DNA of 64,000 nucleotides, taken from assembly GCA_937946835.1 (NCBI GenBank), contig CALFAV010000029.1, forward strand, positions 62,001 to 126,000. The letters run 5' to 3'. The notes beneath the pieces were generated by a model that did not search any database, was not told the DNA's origin, and saw only the letters and a list, made by a program, of their open reading frames with translations. Numbering within the stretch: position 1 is the stretch's first letter; each line of letters starts with the position of its first letter. Source of the DNA: an uncultured Verrucomicrobiae bacterium (GTDB lineage: Bacteria > Verrucomicrobiota > Verrucomicrobiia > Limisphaerales > J093). Shown one piece after another: positions 9,101-16,943 of this stretch. The position numbers were made by a program, and so were the translations under genes.

Positions 9101-9423
9101 TTCATGGCGGCGGCGGTTTGTTCGCGAGCCAGACGGCGTTGCTCGGCGCGGCGGTGGTTGGCGGCCACAAAGCACGTGTGCCGATGCAACCAGCCGCCCA
9201 GCGCGCACGGCCCGCCGGCCAACGGCCCGCGTCCGCGGCGGGTTTGCACGACCAGGTCGGTGAAGACCTGTTGGACGAGGTCCTCGGCGGCGTGCACATC
9301 GCCGCCGGTTTGGCGGCGGGCCACCGACCAAACCAGGTCCAGGTAGCGGCGGACCAGTTCGCGGAAGGCTTCCTCCGAGCCGCGTTCGGCCCAGGCCCGG
9401 AGCAGTTGGGTGGCATCCGTCAT
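6112..9423 (-). CDS. ECF-type sigma factor fused through a membrane segment to carboxypeptidase-regulatory-like domains
   Basis: A single uninterrupted 1103-residue frame. Residues 1-100 form sigma-70 region 2 (EEAFRELVRRYLDLVWSVA, then HAAEDLVQQVFTDL). Residues 125-180 form region 4 with its helix-turn-helix (LEPADREALLLRFYERRD, VGAALGVSEDAAQKRVARAL). A Gly/Ala-rich linker leads to one transmembrane helix at about 238-256, with GKGR on its N-terminal side, consistent with the sigma part in the cytoplasm. A Ser/Gly-rich stalk (258-310) follows. The rest, about 790 residues, is a string of beta-sandwich modules of the carboxypeptidase regulatory-like type (IGGTVVDPDGQPVAGAKV, VRGVVVDGLEQPVTEA, IAGTVNDAVTGKPISN). 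The architecture suggests a membrane-tethered sigma factor with its own extracytoplasmic sensor or anchor. No separate anti-sigma gene is adjacent. Sigma activity and release mechanism are inferred. Confidence 0.85.
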   Translation of the reverse strand: MTDATQLLRAWAERGSEEAFRELVRRYLDLVWSVARRQTGGDVHAAEDLVQQVFTDLVVQTRRGRGPLAGGPCALGGWLHRHTCFVAANHRRAEQRRLAREQTAAAMNSPELAGESAWQALAPVLDETLNELEPADREALLLRFYERRDLRTVGAALGVSEDAAQKRVARALEKLRGLLAERGVSPGGAALAALLGERAVEAAPATLAEPVSRAALAASAVNGLTWLGALLATGKGRLAVGLAAAAIVAVPLAWYLSRDSSPPGRSAGDRAGTTAASVGNAHDSSRNVSTGGASGSASANLPAVATTPDPEALVLTLLDAETGQPVPDVVVDYRCRMGTDWDRRTLHGTRGGICDVRFPRGTATHLQLTTRCEGFADTRLEWRPDRGEQIPFEYTLRLERAVPIGGTVVDPDGQPVAGAKVSFGHADDPARDRRPESHAFGWLQVETDSEGRWAVNRIAEEVLRWIRGSAEHPDFVRAADLEVARNPGAEERLRAGQYVFQLRRGVTVRGVVVDGLEQPVTEATVRVGMLGEVHARETRTLADGSFAVAACEPGRKPVTAEAPGFTATTIETDIHENTPPLRLVLQPGKTLRFRTVDGSGQPLPKVWFAYSLFGGLREQRELAATSPPQVEFSGETDAEGRAVWENAPDQELVFSFAKSGYLRRDDVSLRPGDTEHVIVLEPALTIAGTVNDAVTGKPISNFRIFCGWPETFGSEQRPHWSPIDRHQLAFSGGTFRHVLEEAMIGGISNPGYVFKFEAEGYAPYVTRVFRPDEGEVEFAVKLQPAETVTVTVLLPNGQPAAHCDVGLVSPETNLTLLPGGLERLSRAAVLTADAAGQFRLPPDETVTAVVAAHPQGFALVPRTTLAAEPVLRLRPWARLEGRIWSRGKPAAERDLGVDFGRATAEGLIHLDFESWRTTSDVRGEFKFERVPPGELIVKELIPFDTPPAGRGWSLQTREVIHATPGETVFVEIGKDAVTVRLGLRWPYGPGLPPDQALAFASIVTSMPHPPAEIRNDPQALARWRRRPEIATALKAARTWPLQRTADGAWEAEDVTPGQYVVRAGFPAPAGQVYPNLWEGPVVVPAGSDGEVVDLGEIRLQPVD

Positions 9424-9500
9424 GTTCGCTCACCCGATATAAAGCCGCCGCCGGGCAAAAGCCGACCGGGGCCCCGCGTCCGGGCCGGGGTCGGCCGGGG

Positions 9501-10688
9501 TCAGACGCCGCGGATGTACCGGCGGTCCTCCCACACGGCGCGCAGCGAGGAGAGGTTGCGGCGGTCGAGGAGGTGCTTGGCGGCGGCGACCAGACGGCGG
9601 CGTTTGAGGTGCTGCCAGGCGTCGTGCAGGCTCACGGCGGCGAACTGGAGCACGCTGGGGTCGCGGTAGCAGTCAATCATGCACCGGGTGCAACCGTCGC
9701 GGATCAACTTCGAGGCGTCGAAGTCGTAGATGTTGCACATCGGCGTTTCCCAGAAATGGCAGCGGTAGAGTTGGAGCTTCCAGTCCAGGTAAAAGTACTT
9801 GAAGCCGCCCAGGCAACCGAAGCGCTCGGGTTCCCCGCGCAGGTGCCGCTGCATCTCGGTGAGCGACTCGCGGGGGTTGACCACCGGGAAGCGGCTGCGG
9901 CGCTTGAGGGCCTTGATGCGCTCGAAGACCTCGATCAGCTCGTCGCGGGTGTAGTTGACCAGGCCGCTGTCGCTGAAGCTCAGGTAGCTGGAGCCCAGGG
10001 TGGTGAGCGGGTAGCTGAAGGTGCAGGTGGTGAAGCCCAGGCTTTCGAGGAAAGGCGGCAGTTGGTGGTAGTCTTCAATCAGCCGGCTGGCGGTGATACT
10101 GGCGGTGGTCTGGATGCCCACGCCGGCGAAGAATTCATTGGCCCGCTTGATCTTGCGGCACACGTCCGGCAGCCCGCGGTTGGCCTCGTGCCGGGCCGCA
10201 TCCGCGGCGTCAATGGACATGATGACACTGGCCAGGCCGGCATCGGTCAGGGCGCGCAGGTTTTCCTCGGTCCACAGCGCGCCGTTGGTGCAGATCATGG
10301 GCCGCAGGCCGCGCTCGGCGGCGTAGCGGACCATGGCGGTGAGGTCGCGGTGCACCATTGGCTCCCCGCCCACAAAGAGCAGGTAGCCGATGTGGTTGCG
10401 GACGCAGATGTCAATGACGTCGCGCGCCTCCGCCAGGGTGACCGAGGCGCGGGCGCGGGGGTCGAACTTCGAGCGGGCGAAGCCGCAGAAGTCGCAGTCG
10501 GCGTTGCAGATGTTGGTGATGGCGAACTGGAGGTAACCCGGGCCGGCGTGGTGCAGCACTTCGCGGAACAGTTGCCAGGGGCTTTTGCGCGGCGGCCGCA
10601 CCGGAGCGGAGGCGGAGGCCGCCCGGGCCGGCGTGCGGGGAGAGGCGGGCGGGCCGGCCGGGGGGACATCAGTCGCGGGCGCGTTCAT
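9501..10688 (-). CDS. Radical SAM protein with C-terminal SPASM-like cysteines
   Basis: A 395-residue protein. The radical SAM cluster motif CNADCDFC lies at about residues 61-68, followed by FVGGEPMVHRDL and SIDAADAARHEANRG, which match SAM-binding and barrel elements. The C-terminal part has a Cys set (FGCLGG, YRCHF, MCNIYD, CTRCMIDCYRD) like the auxiliary-cluster (SPASM/twitch) region. I use the ATG at 10686-10688; an N-terminal Ala/Pro-rich tail of about 35 residues follows it. Related proteins act in peptide, cofactor or hopanoid/lipid modification, but nothing here fixes the substrate. It is transcribed away from the DUF5679 gene across a 255-base intergenic gap and towards the sigma fusion (77 bases apart), so the two may be co-transcribed. 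Confidence 0.8.
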   Translation of the reverse strand: MNAPATDVPPAGPPASPRTPARAASASAPVRPPRKSPWQLFREVLHHAGPGYLQFAITNICNADCDFCGFARSKFDPRARASVTLAEARDVIDICVRNHIGYLLFVGGEPMVHRDLTAMVRYAAERGLRPMICTNGALWTEENLRALTDAGLASVIMSIDAADAARHEANRGLPDVCRKIKRANEFFAGVGIQTTASITASRLIEDYHQLPPFLESLGFTTCTFSYPLTTLGSSYLSFSDSGLVNYTRDELIEVFERIKALKRRSRFPVVNPRESLTEMQRHLRGEPERFGCLGGFKYFYLDWKLQLYRCHFWETPMCNIYDFDASKLIRDGCTRCMIDCYRDPSVLQFAAVSLHDAWQHLKRRRLVAAAKHLLDRRNLSSLRAVWEDRRYIRGV

Positions 10689-10905
10689 GCACGTTGGCCC
10701 ATACTGTCGGGCCAAAAGCGGGCGGGGCAACTTTTTTCCCGGCCGGAGGCTCTCGGGGCTTACATGGAGACGACCTGCCACTTGGAGATAAGGCCATGCC
10801 GGGGGTAGGGCCACACGGCGGCGCGCCCCCCGCCCGGGACCGGGGAGGCTCGGCTTTTACCGGTTGACCCTCCGGGGGGCCGTCCCTAAGCTTGGAACCG
10901 GTTAC

Positions 10906-10932
10906 GGATGGGCCGCCGGAAGTGGTCCATCC
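10906..10932 (+). promoter_or_regulatory. Leader stem-loop just upstream of the DUF5679 gene
   Basis: GGATGGGCC (10906-10914) pairs with GGTCCATCC (10924-10932): nine pairs including one G.U, with a nine-base loop. It ends 11 bases before the ATG at 10944, where it could mask or expose the translation start. No known riboswitch consensus is recognised. Confidence 0.3.
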
Positions 10933-10943
10933 GGCGCTTTCTT

Positions 10944-11189
10944 ATGGCCGAAGGTTACTGCGTCAAATGCAAAGCCAAGAAGGAGATTGCCGACGGCGTG
11001 GAAGAGATCATGAAAAACGGCCGCAGAGCGATCAAGGGACGCTGCCCAACCTGCGGCGTGGTCATGTTCAAGATCCTGGGTGGCAAGGCGGTCACCCCCC
11101 CGGCCACTGATCCCCAAGGGCCGCCGGGCAATCCCCCCCCAGCAACCGGCTCACCGCCTCCGGCTCCCGAACCACCCTCCGCGGCCTGA
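10944..11189 (+). CDS. DUF5679 small zinc-ribbon protein with Pro-rich tail
   Basis: An 81-residue protein starting MAEGYCVKCKAKKEI. Cys pairs at C6/C9 and C34/C37 (CPTC) frame a short beta hairpin, and the segment MKNGRRAIKGRCPTCG is characteristic of DUF5679. The second half (about 30 residues) is a Pro/Ala-rich tail beyond the usual short domain. The ATG at 10944 is chosen because the domain begins exactly there; the 12 residues upstream in the longer frame are basic and unrelated. The role is unknown; zinc binding is inferred from the Cys pairs. The NDP kinase gene follows after 36 bases in the same direction. Confidence 0.82.
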   Translation: MAEGYCVKCKAKKEIADGVEEIMKNGRRAIKGRCPTCGVVMFKILGGKAVTPPATDPQGPPGNPPPATGSPPPAPEPPSAA

Positions 11190-11225
11190 GCCCGCGGCAG
11201 CCCTTGCTTTCCCCTGCCACTGATT

Positions 11226-12401
11226 ATGCCCGAGACCCAACTGGCCTACGCGATCATCACCCCCCATTCCCTGCACAAATCCCGCACCGGCGGGATCATC
11301 GCCCGGTTGATCGCCCGCACCAATCTGGACCTGGTGGCCGCGCGCATGTTTGCGCCCGGCCCGGAACTGGTGCGGGAGTACGCCGGGGCAATCGTCTCGG
11401 CGGCCGACCCCCAGGACCGCCGCATTCAGGAACTGATCCGCGATTACGTGCTGACCCAGTTCAGCGAAGACCCCAAGACCCACCGGCGGCGTCGGGTCAT
11501 GATGCTGGTCTTCAAGGGCGAGGACGCCGTGCGCAAGGTCCGCAGCGTGGTGGGCAATTTTTCCTTCCACCGCCGCGGTGGGGAAACCATCCGCGACACC
11601 TACGGGGACCTGGTGGTGGACAGCGACGACAACGTCCGGTACTTCGAGCCGGCGGTCCTGGCCGCGCCCACCCCGGAGGAGGCCGCCGCCAAGCTGCGGT
11701 TGTGGGCCCGGTACTCGGACACCGACGGCGGGGTGCTCGAAAACGTCATCGCCTACGGGCCGGACGAGAAACCCGAGCGCACGCTGGTCCTGCTCAAGCC
11801 CGACAACTTCCGCTTCGCCTCCGGGCGGCCGGGCAACATGATTGACTTCTTCTCCCGGACCGGGCTGTACATCGTGGGCATCAAGGTGCACCGGATGAGC
11901 GTGGCCCAGGCGATGGAGTTTTACGGGCCGGTGCGGGAGGTGCTCCGCACCAAGCTCAAAAGCGTGGTGGCCGGCCGGGCCAAAGAAGTGCTCCAAAAGG
12001 AACTGGGCCTGCGGATTCCCCCCACCGAGGAGGAACAACTCGGCGAACTGCTCGGGCCGTTGTACGGCGAAAACCAGTTCGAGAACATCATCCGGTTCAT
12101 GGCCGGCCGCAGCCCCAGCGAGTGCGAGCCTTCCCAGTTGACCGCCCCCGGCCCCGAGAAGTGCATCGCCCTGGTTTATGAGGGCGTGAACGCCGTGGCC
12201 AAGATCCGCGACGTGCTCGGCCCCACCGACCCCTCGAAGGCCCCGCCCGGCTCGATCCGCCGCGAGTTCGGCCTCAACATCATGGTCAACGCCGCCCACG
12301 CCAGCGACTCGCCCGAAAACGCCCGGCGCGAGATGCGCATCGTCAACGTGGGCGAAAACACCTTCAAACGCGAGATCGAGGCCGTGTTGGGCCGGGTGTA
12401 A
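11226..12401 (+). CDS. ndk: Nucleoside-diphosphate kinase, tandem-domain form
   Basis: A 391-residue protein made of two NDP-kinase-like halves. The C-terminal half (from about residue 180) has LVLLKPDNF, matching the family's (I/V)KPD strand, and NAAHASDSPENARREM at about 350-365, where His is the phosphorylated residue of the NxxHGSDS motif. It also carries an insertion (about residues 250-310) between these motifs. The N-terminal half starts like an NDP kinase (AYAIITPHSL, TGGIIARLIARTNLDLVAARM) but has lost the Lys (ITPH for IKPD) and has no active-site His (TYGDLVVDSDD). It is therefore probably a structural or regulatory pseudo-domain. The expected reaction is phosphate exchange between NTPs and NDPs. 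Canonical bacterial enzymes are about 140 residues and form hexamers or tetramers; the fusion would supply two subunits in one chain. Confidence 0.85.
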   Translation: MPETQLAYAIITPHSLHKSRTGGIIARLIARTNLDLVAARMFAPGPELVREYAGAIVSAADPQDRRIQELIRDYVLTQFSEDPKTHRRRRVMMLVFKGEDAVRKVRSVVGNFSFHRRGGETIRDTYGDLVVDSDDNVRYFEPAVLAAPTPEEAAAKLRLWARYSDTDGGVLENVIAYGPDEKPERTLVLLKPDNFRFASGRPGNMIDFFSRTGLYIVGIKVHRMSVAQAMEFYGPVREVLRTKLKSVVAGRAKEVLQKELGLRIPPTEEEQLGELLGPLYGENQFENIIRFMAGRSPSECEPSQLTAPGPEKCIALVYEGVNAVAKIRDVLGPTDPSKAPPGSIRREFGLNIMVNAAHASDSPENARREMRIVNVGENTFKREIEAVLGRV

Positions 12402-12497
12402 CCCGATTCCCCGCCGCGGGAGCCGGGTTTCCGAAGGCGCTCGCCGAGCGGGCCGGATCGAGCACCGCTTTTGCCGACAGCGCTGGCGCGCGGTCCC

Positions 12498-13829
12498 TCA
12501 GTCCTCCGGCAGCGGCCGTCCCTTGGTCTCCGGGGCCCAGATCAACGCCACCAGCCCCAGCAGATAAACGGCGCACATGAGGATGGCGGCGGTCCGGAAC
12601 GACCCCACCCACACGCTCAAATGCCCCAGCAGCGTCGGCGCCGGCGCGGCCAGGTACCGCACCGTGTTGTAGCAAAAGCCCACCCCGGTGCCCCGCAACC
12701 GGGTCGGAAACAGCTCGGGAAAGTAAATCGAGTACCCGGCGAAAACCGACAGGGTGGCAAATCCCATCAAGGGCAGCATCCAGTACGCCTGCCCCTCGGT
12801 CTTGAGCGCGAAGAACACCCCGGCCACCGTGACCGTGCACAGCAAGAACGACAGCAGAAAAGCCAGCCGCCGCGTCAGGTACGCCGCCACCGCGGTAAAG
12901 GCCAGCATCCCGCAAAACGCCCCCGCATCCTGCAGGGCCGTGCCCAGCGCGCGCACCCGATTCACCTTTTCCTGGGGCTCGCCCCGCAGGGCCTCGTTGA
13001 TCAGTTCGGGCGAAAAAAAGGCGATGCCCCACAGCCCGATCATCCCGGCCACGCCCAGCAACAGCCCGACCAGGGCGTGGCGTCGCCAGCGCGGATGCCC
13101 GAACAGGTCGCCCAGCGACCCCACCTGCTTGTGCGCGCCCCCCTGCGCGGCCGCGGCCTTGGCCGCCTTCCACGGCTCCGGCTCCCGCAGCCACAGGAGC
13201 ATCGGGGCCGCCAGCAGCGCGGGCACAATCCCCACAAAGAACAGCACCCGCCAGCCGGAGAAACTGCCCAGGAACTGCGCCTGTCCGGGGGGGATGAGGT
13301 AACTGATCAGGGACCCGGTGATGTTGCCCGTGGCCGACAACGCCTGCAACGAACCCAGCGCCACCGCGCGGAACCGCCCCGGCACGCTCTCGGCCACCAG
13401 CGTCGTGGCCGCGCCAAACATCCCCCCCACGCCCAGGCCCACCAGAAACCGGTAGGCGATGAATTCCTGCCAGCTCTGGGCCAGACCGGACAACCCGGTA
13501 AACCCCGAGTACACCAACAACGTGGCCACCATCGTTTTCACCCGGCCCCACTTGTCGCTCATCATGCCGAAGATGATCCCCCCCGTGGCCCAGCCGATCA
13601 TCATGGCCGTGGTCGCGTAGCCCCCGAACTTCTTGACCACCTCCCGCGCCTCCTGCCCGCCGAGCAACTCGGCCAGCGCCGGTTCCCGCGCCAGGATGAA
13701 CAGCCGCTGGTCCATGCAGTCGAACAACCAGCCCGCCGAGGCGATCAGCACCACCAGCCAGTGGTACGGGGTGACGCCGGCAAAAACGCTCCCTTCCGGG
13801 GCGGAAGTCTGGGGGGACGAGGGACCCAT
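12498..13829 (-). CDS. MFS transporter, sugar/organic-acid porter-like
   Basis: A 443-residue integral membrane protein with about twelve hydrophobic helices. The inter-helix motif A appears as GMMSDKWGRVKT after helix 2. The RFLVGLGVGGMFG and YFPELFPTRLRGTGVGFCYN segments match the metabolite:H+ symporter branch of the major facilitator family (related to sialic acid, shikimate and aromatic acid carriers). The ATG at 13827-13829 (MGPSSPQTSA) is taken; the longer frame adds a non-family tail. It is convergent with the NDP kinase gene, with 96 bases between. The substrate cannot be told from sequence alone. Confidence 0.85.
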   Translation of the reverse strand: MGPSSPQTSAPEGSVFAGVTPYHWLVVLIASAGWLFDCMDQRLFILAREPALAELLGGQEAREVVKKFGGYATTAMMIGWATGGIIFGMMSDKWGRVKTMVATLLVYSGFTGLSGLAQSWQEFIAYRFLVGLGVGGMFGAATTLVAESVPGRFRAVALGSLQALSATGNITGSLISYLIPPGQAQFLGSFSGWRVLFFVGIVPALLAAPMLLWLREPEPWKAAKAAAAQGGAHKQVGSLGDLFGHPRWRRHALVGLLLGVAGMIGLWGIAFFSPELINEALRGEPQEKVNRVRALGTALQDAGAFCGMLAFTAVAAYLTRRLAFLLSFLLCTVTVAGVFFALKTEGQAYWMLPLMGFATLSVFAGYSIYFPELFPTRLRGTGVGFCYNTVRYLAAPAPTLLGHLSVWVGSFRTAAILMCAVYLLGLVALIWAPETKGRPLPED

Positions 13830-14055
13830 GTGCGGCTGGTCTTCAGACCGGTTGAGACATCCGTGAACGCCCGCAGTGTCCCGAAACGCCCCGCGCCGTG
13901 TCAAGAACCGGGGTCCCGGCCGGCAACAGCCCGCCGCTTCGCGCCCCGGCCCCCGGCGCCGAACCCCAAAACTTGAATTCCGGGCCGGCCCAATGCCCGA
14001 ATCCCAAACTGCCGGGCCGGCCGGATCGCCGCGCCGCCGTGCGGGTGTCCGGCCC

Positions 14056-14940
14056 TCAGCCGCCCCGGAATTGCGGATGCCGCTCGAGGCGTTCGAGCGT
14101 GGCCGCGCTCAACCGCGCCTGCACATAGCGCGGCCCCGCCAGCGGCTCGGCGCTGGTGGAGCGGCGCGCCCGCGCCAGCCAGCGGCGGTCCAGCGGCCGC
14201 GGGATGAGCCTCGGGTCGGTGGCGGCGAGCGTGGTTTCCTCCTTTTCGCCCGTGGCCTCGCCCACGCCCACGAAAAAACCCGCCACCAGCAGCGTCACCC
14301 GCACCAGCGTGGCCCGGCTGTACGTGGCCAGGGCACAGGGCCGGCTCGGGTCCAGCCGCGCCCGCAGCCGCTGAAACAGCGGCAGCGTCCACATGTCCGG
14401 GTTTCGCGCCGGCGAGAAGGCGTCGTAGAGGATGGCGTGGGGGTCCGGTGCTTCCGTCGTCGGGGCGCCGGCCAGCCAGGTGGGGAAATCCGCCACAATG
14501 ACCGACCAGTCCACCGGTTGGCGGCCGTTGTAAAACCGCACTTCCCGCGTGCCCAGCAGCGCGTCCACCGCCGGTTCATAGTCGGCCAGATAACCCAGTT
14601 CGGCCCCGTGGCGCCGCGCGAAGTCCAGGGCCTCCAGCGTCCGGTCGAAGCTGACCACCCGCAGCGGCGAGGCCAGCGCGCGCGTGGCGCGGAACAAGGT
14701 CAACACGTTGGCCGCCGCGCCCAGGCCCACATCCCAGACCACAAACTCCCCCGCGTGAGCGCGCATCCGCTCCGCCAGGCGCAACGGCCGCAGGTACACG
14801 GCCTCGGCCTCCGCCGCCGGGCCGATGCCGGGATGAAACGTCTCGCCCTCGGCCCGCGCGCGCACGCTCCAGGCCCCCCCGGCCACGCGCACCAATTCGT
14901 AGCCGCCCCCGCCGGTCGTACCCGGTGCGGGCTTTTTCAT
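14056..14940 (-). CDS. MnmC-like (DUF752) methyltransferase-domain protein
   Basis: A 294-residue protein resembling the methyltransferase half of MnmC, which completes 5-methylaminomethyl-2-thiouridine at tRNA position 34. Visible signs are the family N-terminal ETFHPGIGPAAEAEAVYL, the SAM-binding WDVGLGAAANVL and the C-terminal YDAFSPARNPDMW with PLFQRLRARL. The FAD-dependent oxidase half of bifunctional MnmC is absent, as in single-domain forms known from other bacteria. Its start overlaps the hldE-like gene by four bases, placing it last in the thiG-hldE-mnmC operon. The tRNA role is inferred from the family; another small-molecule or RNA methyl acceptor remains possible. Confidence 0.75.
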   Translation of the reverse strand: MKKPAPGTTGGGGYELVRVAGGAWSVRARAEGETFHPGIGPAAEAEAVYLRPLRLAERMRAHAGEFVVWDVGLGAAANVLTLFRATRALASPLRVVSFDRTLEALDFARRHGAELGYLADYEPAVDALLGTREVRFYNGRQPVDWSVIVADFPTWLAGAPTTEAPDPHAILYDAFSPARNPDMWTLPLFQRLRARLDPSRPCALATYSRATLVRVTLLVAGFFVGVGEATGEKEETTLAATDPRLIPRPLDRRWLARARRSTSAEPLAGPRYVQARLSAATLERLERHPQFRGG

Positions 14941-15956
14941 GCCCTGCGGTCAAAACTGGCCAGCAGTTCGGCCGGCGACACCGTGGCCGTGCCCAGCTTG
15001 CCCACCACCACGCCGGCGGCGTGATTGGAAAAGACCGCCGCCTCGACCGGCGAGGCCCCGGCGGCCACGGCCAGGGTGAAGGCCGCAATCACCGTGTCGC
15101 CCGCGCCGGACACGTCGAACACCTCCCGTGCCACGGTGGGGATGTGTTGCGGCGCGCCGGTGCGCGGGCACAACAACAGACCGTGCTCACCCAGGGTGAT
15201 GAGCAGCAGTGCGGGCCGGAGGGTCTCCAGCAGCCGCTGCGCAACCACTCGCAGCGCCGGGTCCTCCCGGGGCGGCCCGGCGGGATGCGGATCCGGCAGG
15301 TGCGCCAGCTCGAAGGCCTCTTTGCGATTGGGTGTGAGCAGGGACAGGTGGCTCAGGTCCAGCGCGTGCACCGGCTTGGGGTCCAGGCTCAGCCAGACGC
15401 CCCGACGGCGGCAGGCCTCCCGCACCGCGTCGAGCACCGCCTGCGTCACCACGCCCTTGCCGTAATCGCCCACAATGACGGCATCCGCCCCGGGCAGGCG
15501 CCGGCGCCAGCGCCGCAGGAGCGTTTCGGCCGCCGCCGCATCCAGATCGGCCCGGGCCTCGCGGTCCAGGCGGACCACCTGTTGGCGGTGGGCGAGGATG
15601 CGGGTTTTCACACTGGTGGGGCGAGTGGGGTGCGTGACCAGACCGCGGCAGTCCACCCCCTCGCGCTCCAGCAGACCGCGCAGGCGGGCGCCCTCGGCGT
15701 CCGGGCCGATGAGGGCGAAGAGTTCCGCGCGCGCGCCCAGGGCGGTGAGGTTGCGGGCCACGTTGGCGGCGCCCCCGGGCATGAAGCTTTCGTGGTCGAA
15801 CTCGACCACCGGCACGGGCGCCTCGGGCGAAATGCGGTTGACCCGGCCCCAGATGAACTGGTCGAGCATCACGTCGCCCAGCACCAGGACGCGGCGCCGG
15901 GCGGCGGCGGCGAGCAGGCCGCGGACCCGCGCCCGCGGAAGGTGGTTGGGGTTCAT
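14937..15956 (-). CDS. D-glycero-beta-D-manno-heptose-7-phosphate kinase (HldE kinase domain, RfaE1)
   Basis: A 339-residue PfkB-family sugar kinase matching the N-terminal domain of HldE. It shows [28 protein letters not shown], the substrate motif [12 protein letters not shown] and the PfkB anion-hole signature [13 protein letters not shown] near the C-terminus. It phosphorylates heptose 7-phosphate at C1 on the way to ADP-heptose for lipopolysaccharide core. The C-terminal adenylyltransferase domain of bifunctional HldE is missing, so a separate RfaE2-type gene is expected elsewhere. It overlaps thiG upstream and the mnmC-like gene downstream by four bases each, giving tight translational coupling. 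Confidence 0.85.
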   Translation of the reverse strand: MNPNHLPRARVRGLLAAAARRRVLVLGDVMLDQFIWGRVNRISPEAPVPVVEFDHESFMPGGAANVARNLTALGARAELFALIGPDAEGARLRGLLEREGVDCRGLVTHPTRPTSVKTRILAHRQQVVRLDREARADLDAAAAETLLRRWRRRLPGADAVIVGDYGKGVVTQAVLDAVREACRRRGVWLSLDPKPVHALDLSHLSLLTPNRKEAFELAHLPDPHPAGPPREDPALRVVAQRLLETLRPALLLITLGEHGLLLCPRTGAPQHIPTVAREVFDVSGAGDTVIAAFTLAVAAGASPVEAAVFSNHAAGVVVGKLGTATVSPAELLASFDRRA

Positions 15957-16756
15957 GCCGGTTGCGGGGAATCCAGGAACGCCGTCAGCGGACTGGTGGC
16001 GTGGGCCTCGAGGCTGGCCGGCGCCAGGCCGATTTCCCAGGCCGCGCGTCCTGCCTCGACCGCCGCCTTGAAGGCGCGCGCCATGCGCACGGGGTCGGCG
16101 GCCACGGCGATGGCGGTGTTCACCAGCACGGCGTCGGCGCCCAACTCCATGGCCTCGGCGGCGTGGCTGGGCGCGCCCAGGCCGGCGTCCACCACCACGG
16201 GCACGGTGGCCTGCTCGATGATGATGCGGAGCTGGTCGCGGGTTTGCAGGCCGCGATTGGAGCCGATGGGCGAGCCCAGGGGCATGACCGTGGCCACGCC
16301 CACGTCCTGGAGGCGCTTGGCGAGCACGGGGTCGGCGTTGATGTAGGGCAGGACCACGAAGCCCTCGGCCACGAGCTGTTCGGCGGCGCGCAGGGTTTCC
16401 ACCGGGTCGGGCAGCAGGTAACGCGGGTCGGGATGGATTTCCAATTTCACCCAGGGGGGCAAACCGGCCGCGCGGGCCAGGCGGGCCAACCGCACCGCCT
16501 CGGTGGCGTTCATCGCCCCGCTGGTGTTGGGCAAAATCAGGTACCGGTCCGGGTCAATGAACTCGAGGATGTTGGCAAAGGGGTCCCGCCGCCCGCTCAG
16601 GTCGGCGCGGCGCAAAGCCACGGTGACCATTTCCGCGCCGCTGGCGGCCAGGGCGTCGCGCATCAACGCGGGCGAGGCGAACTTGCCCGTGCCCAGGATG
16701 AGCCGCGAGGCAAAGGTGCGCCCGGCGATGGTCAGCGGTGTGTGTGTCAGCGACAT
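15953..16756 (-). CDS. thiG: Thiazole synthase ThiG
   Basis: A 267-residue TIM-barrel enzyme that builds the thiazole phosphate of thiamine from deoxyxylulose phosphate, dehydroglycine and ThiS thiocarboxylate. Clear family segments are [33 protein letters not shown] (containing the Schiff-base Lys), [38 protein letters not shown] and NTAIAVA. The ATG at 16754-16756 is chosen (MSLTHTPL). No thiS, thiF or thiH lies nearby, and no TPP riboswitch motif is visible upstream. It is the first gene of a four-base-overlap operon with a heptose kinase and a tRNA methyltransferase-like gene, an unusual mix of pathways. Confidence 0.95.
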   Translation of the reverse strand: MSLTHTPLTIAGRTFASRLILGTGKFASPALMRDALAASGAEMVTVALRRADLSGRRDPFANILEFIDPDRYLILPNTSGAMNATEAVRLARLARAAGLPPWVKLEIHPDPRYLLPDPVETLRAAEQLVAEGFVVLPYINADPVLAKRLQDVGVATVMPLGSPIGSNRGLQTRDQLRIIIEQATVPVVVDAGLGAPSHAAEAMELGADAVLVNTAIAVAADPVRMARAFKAAVEAGRAAWEIGLAPASLEAHATSPLTAFLDSPQPA

Positions 16757-16829
16757 CGGGTCGAAGTTAAAACCGGCGGCACGGGGCGTCGAGGGGGCAT
16801 TGGGTGGCCGGCAGCCGCCGGCGGGCGGG

Positions 16830-16844
16830 TCGGCACCGTGCCGA
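16830..16844. promoter_or_regulatory. 15-bp palindrome upstream of thiG (operator candidate)
   Basis: TCGGCAC-C-GTGCCGA forms a perfect inverted repeat with 7-base arms around one central base. It lies 73 bases upstream of the thiG ATG, between thiG and the end of the pseudopilin gene. The size and symmetry fit a dimeric regulator site; no protein can be assigned. Confidence 0.3.
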
Positions 16845-16943
16845 GCGGCCGGAGCGAGCGGGGCGGGATCGGGCGGTTGGTGGCGCGCGGCAGCGGACCT
16901 TGGAACGGACCGGACCGGATTGCCCATCCGCGGCGCGGCGGGG

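Noticed and set aside
16757-16943. TPP riboswitch upstream of thiG
   Set aside because: I looked for the conserved CUGAGA and the GAUCUGGAUAAUGCC-type core on the minus strand and found neither; only a 15-base palindrome is present.
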